8,129 nucleotides of DNA from Dehalococcoidia bacterium (lineage in GTDB: Bacteria > Chloroflexota > Dehalococcoidia > JAUSJJ01): the NCBI GenBank assembly GCA_030647705.1, contig JAUSJJ010000138.1, positions 1 to 8,129 of the forward strand, in the 5' to 3' direction. Under the pieces are notes generated by a model that saw nothing but the letters and a program-made list of their open reading frames with translations, made no database searches and was not told the origin of the DNA. This document shows positions 6,523-8,129 of the stretch, in pieces; the stretch's first letter is position 1; each line of letters opens with the position of its first letter. The translations under genes were made by a program, and so were the position numbers.

Positions 6523-6626
6523 GTTTGTCGTTGCGAGCCCCGACGTGTCGGGGCGAAGCAATCCGTGGCCCGCATATGAGCCGGAGGCGGATTGCTTCGG
6601 CCCTACGGGCACTCGCAAAGACGAAT
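6523..6626. repeat. MITE-like palindromic repeat in the trpE-trpG gap
   Basis: About 104 bases with nested symmetry. The outer arms GTCGTTGCGAG (6527-6537) and CTCGCAAAGAC (6612-6622) pair with one mismatch. The inner arms CGAAGCAATCCG (6554-6565) and CGGATTGCTTCG (6588-6599) pair perfectly over 12 bases. Between the arms sit local hairpins: CCCCGAC-GT-GTCGGGG (6538-6553, 7 pairs) and GCCC-TAC-GGGC (6600-6610). The result is a cloverleaf-like fold. The motif TTGCGAG...GAAGCAATC...GATTGCTTC...CTCGCAA is recalled as a dispersed intergenic repeat in many bacterial genomes, Dehalococcoidia included. It encodes no transposase, so it would be moved by another element if mobile. Whether it separates, stabilises or attenuates trpE from trpG transcript is unknown. 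Confidence 0.72.
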
Positions 6627-6647
6627 TGCCACGTCTGTCTCGAACGG

Positions 6648-8090
6648 TCACTCACCCTTTTCCGCCTCGTCGATGGCGTTGAGCAGGGCTTTGGCCTTGT
6701 TCAGGCTCTCGTGGTACTCGCGTTCCCCGACGCTATCGGCGACGATGCCCGCGCCCGCCTGAACGTACGCTGTGCCATCCTTTACCACGATGGTACGGAT
6801 GGTGATGGCGGTGTCGGCATTGCCGGAGAAGCTGAAGTAGCCCACTGCGCCGGCATAGGGCCCGCGTTTGTCGGGCTCGAGCTCGGCGATGATCTGCATG
6901 GCCCGGATCTTGGGCGCGCCGGATACGGTGCCCGCGGGAAAGCAGGCCCTGAGCGCGTCGAATGCATTCAGCTCCGGCCTCAGTTTGCCCTGGACGTGCG
7001 AAACCAGGTGCATAACGTGCGAATATCGTTCTACGCCCATGAGCTGTGTCACCTGCACTGTGCCGGGCTGGCTCACCCGTCCGATGTCGTTGCGGCCCAG
7101 GTCTACCAGCATGATGTGCTCAGCCCGCTCCTTCTCGTCGTTCTGCAACTCGTGCTCCAGGGCAACGTCTTCGGCGGGGCTGGCGCCGCGAGGCCGGGTG
7201 CCGGCGATGGGGTGTGTCACCACCACGCCGTCCTCCACTCGCACCAGAAGCTCCGGCGACGCGCCCACGATATGGCAGTCTTCGAGCGACAGGTAATACA
7301 TATACGGCGAGGGGTTGATGGTGCGGAGCGCGCGATAGATATCGAAAGGATGCGCGTCGGTGCGGCGGCCCAGGCGCTGCGAGAGCACCACCTGTATGAT
7401 CTCGCCCTCGTAGATATACTGCTTGCCTTTGGACACGATGGCCTCGAACTCCTGCTTGGACAGGTTCGAAACGACCGGCGCCGGCGTCGGCGAGACTTTG
7501 CTGCTGCGTTGTCGAGGCGCTTCGACCAGAGGCTGGCTCAGCCTGTCGTGCAGGCCATCGATCTTGCGTATGGCCTCGTGGTATGCCCTCTCTATGTTGC
7601 CATTGAGGCGCACGTGGCTAACGATCTTGATCTTGTGCTTCAAATGGTCGAACACCAGGAGCGTGTCCACCAGCATGAACACCGCTTCGGGCAATCCCAG
7701 TGGGTCGGCCTCGGGGCTGGGCAGCTCCTCGAAGTGGCGGGTGGCCTCGTAGGAAAGATAGCCGACCGCGCCACCGTGGAAGCGTGGCAGGCCGGCGACG
7801 GACACGGGGCGGCAATCCTTGATCTCTCGCTCGATCAGCGCCAGGGGGTCGTCGCCATGAATATCGCGACTGCCTTTGATGACTTTATATGGCTCGGCGC
7901 CGATGAAGCTGTAGCGGGCCAGCCTCTCTCCCCCCTCGACGCTTTCCAGCAGGAAGGAATGGGCGCCGCGGGCGATCTTGAGGAACGCCGATACCGGCGT
8001 CTCGAGGTCGGCGCGGAACTCGCGGTAGAGGGGCACCATGTTGCCCTGGCTGGCGAGCTTCTTTACTTGTTCCAGAGTGAGTGAGTACAT
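6648..8090 (-). CDS. trpE: Anthranilate synthase component I
   Basis: A 480-residue chorismate-using enzyme that makes anthranilate with ammonia delivered by TrpG; it commits chorismate to tryptophan. The N-terminal domain carries LLES (47-50), and NPSPYMYY lies at 259-266. Together these form the tryptophan-binding feedback site in characterised enzymes, so end-product inhibition is expected. The C-terminal chorismate-binding domain shows IAGTRPRG (295-302), DLGRNDIGR (330-338), FPAGTVSGAPK (384-394) and QAGAGIVADS (444-453). The length is normal and it is not fused to TrpG. The ATG at 8090 gives the expected N-terminus, but no good Shine-Dalgarno is visible in the 39 bases before it. The promoter lies beyond the window, or an upstream gene is co-transcribed. 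It is the first trp gene here. Confidence 0.97.
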   Translation of the reverse strand: MYSLTLEQVKKLASQGNMVPLYREFRADLETPVSAFLKIARGAHSFLLESVEGGERLARYSFIGAEPYKVIKGSRDIHGDDPLALIEREIKDCRPVSVAGLPRFHGGAVGYLSYEATRHFEELPSPEADPLGLPEAVFMLVDTLLVFDHLKHKIKIVSHVRLNGNIERAYHEAIRKIDGLHDRLSQPLVEAPRQRSSKVSPTPAPVVSNLSKQEFEAIVSKGKQYIYEGEIIQVVLSQRLGRRTDAHPFDIYRALRTINPSPYMYYLSLEDCHIVGASPELLVRVEDGVVVTHPIAGTRPRGASPAEDVALEHELQNDEKERAEHIMLVDLGRNDIGRVSQPGTVQVTQLMGVERYSHVMHLVSHVQGKLRPELNAFDALRACFPAGTVSGAPKIRAMQIIAELEPDKRGPYAGAVGYFSFSGNADTAITIRTIVVKDGTAYVQAGAGIVADSVGEREYHESLNKAKALLNAIDEAEKGE

Positions 8091-8129
8091 GGTGGGTTGG
8101 TGGAGTGGTGGGCAGCCCGCCTCCGGCGG
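8091..8129 (-). other. Partial upstream region of trpE
   Basis: Only 39 bases are visible. They contain a small perfect hairpin at the edge (8117-8129, CCGCC/GGCGG with a GGA loop) and then a C/A-rich stretch up to the ATG. No T-run follows the hairpin, no promoter boxes are seen, and no leader peptide can be judged from this length. Confidence 0.4.

Noticed and set aside
6510..8084. Long open frame of 524 codons on the plus strand
   Set aside because: It is antisense to trpE across nearly its whole length, and trpE has every family motif. Long antisense frames are common in G+C-rich genes, and this translation resembles no known protein.
8117..8129. Hairpin as a trp attenuator or terminator
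   Set aside because: It is only 13 bases, at the window edge, and has no T-run after it. No leader peptide with tandem Trp codons can be seen in the remaining bases.

Overview
The window carries most of a bacterial tryptophan operon, a tRNA gene and a large flavin/iron-sulfur oxidoreductase, and every gene is on the minus strand, so transcription runs from high to low coordinates. The organism is probably a moderately high-GC bacterium (about 60% G+C judged by eye from a few rows). The order trpE-trpG-(x)-trpD-trpC-trpF with separate single-domain proteins, the TrpE and TrpG N-termini, and the spread-out palindromic repeat all fit Chloroflexota, class Dehalococcoidia. That placement is inference from recalled protein similarity, not a database result.

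Layout, in direction of transcription. 8129-8091 is the edge upstream of trpE. trpE (8090-6648) is followed by a 170-base gap filled largely by a MITE-like palindromic repeat. Then comes a tightly coupled block: trpG (TTG start), an unrecognised two-helix membrane protein gene, trpD, trpC and trpF. Successive genes in this block overlap by 4, 4, 11 and 4 bases. After trpF there is no trpB or trpA. Instead there are two short perfect REP/IS200-type hairpins, a promoter-like site, and a tRNA-Arg(UCU) gene with an encoded CCA. Just beyond the tRNA 3' end lies a frameshifted, truncated remnant of a tyrosine recombinase (integrase), which suggests an old integration at the tRNA gene. A near-consensus sigma-70-type promoter at the decayed end of that remnant reads into the last gene, a 646-residue Old Yellow Enzyme / 2,4-dienoyl-CoA reductase-like FMN/4Fe-4S/FAD protein (1952-12).

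Together TrpE and TrpG make anthranilate from chorismate and glutamine, TrpD adds phosphoribose, TrpF isomerises the product and TrpC closes the indole ring. The window therefore encodes the path from chorismate to indole-3-glycerol phosphate, but not the final tryptophan synthase step. The most unusual points are the membrane protein gene fitted between trpG and trpD by exact 4-base stop/start overlaps on both sides, the integrase fossil beside the tRNA, and an altered active-site loop in the oxidoreductase. I saw no CRISPR array, rRNA, intact transposase or clearly new defence or biosynthetic system.
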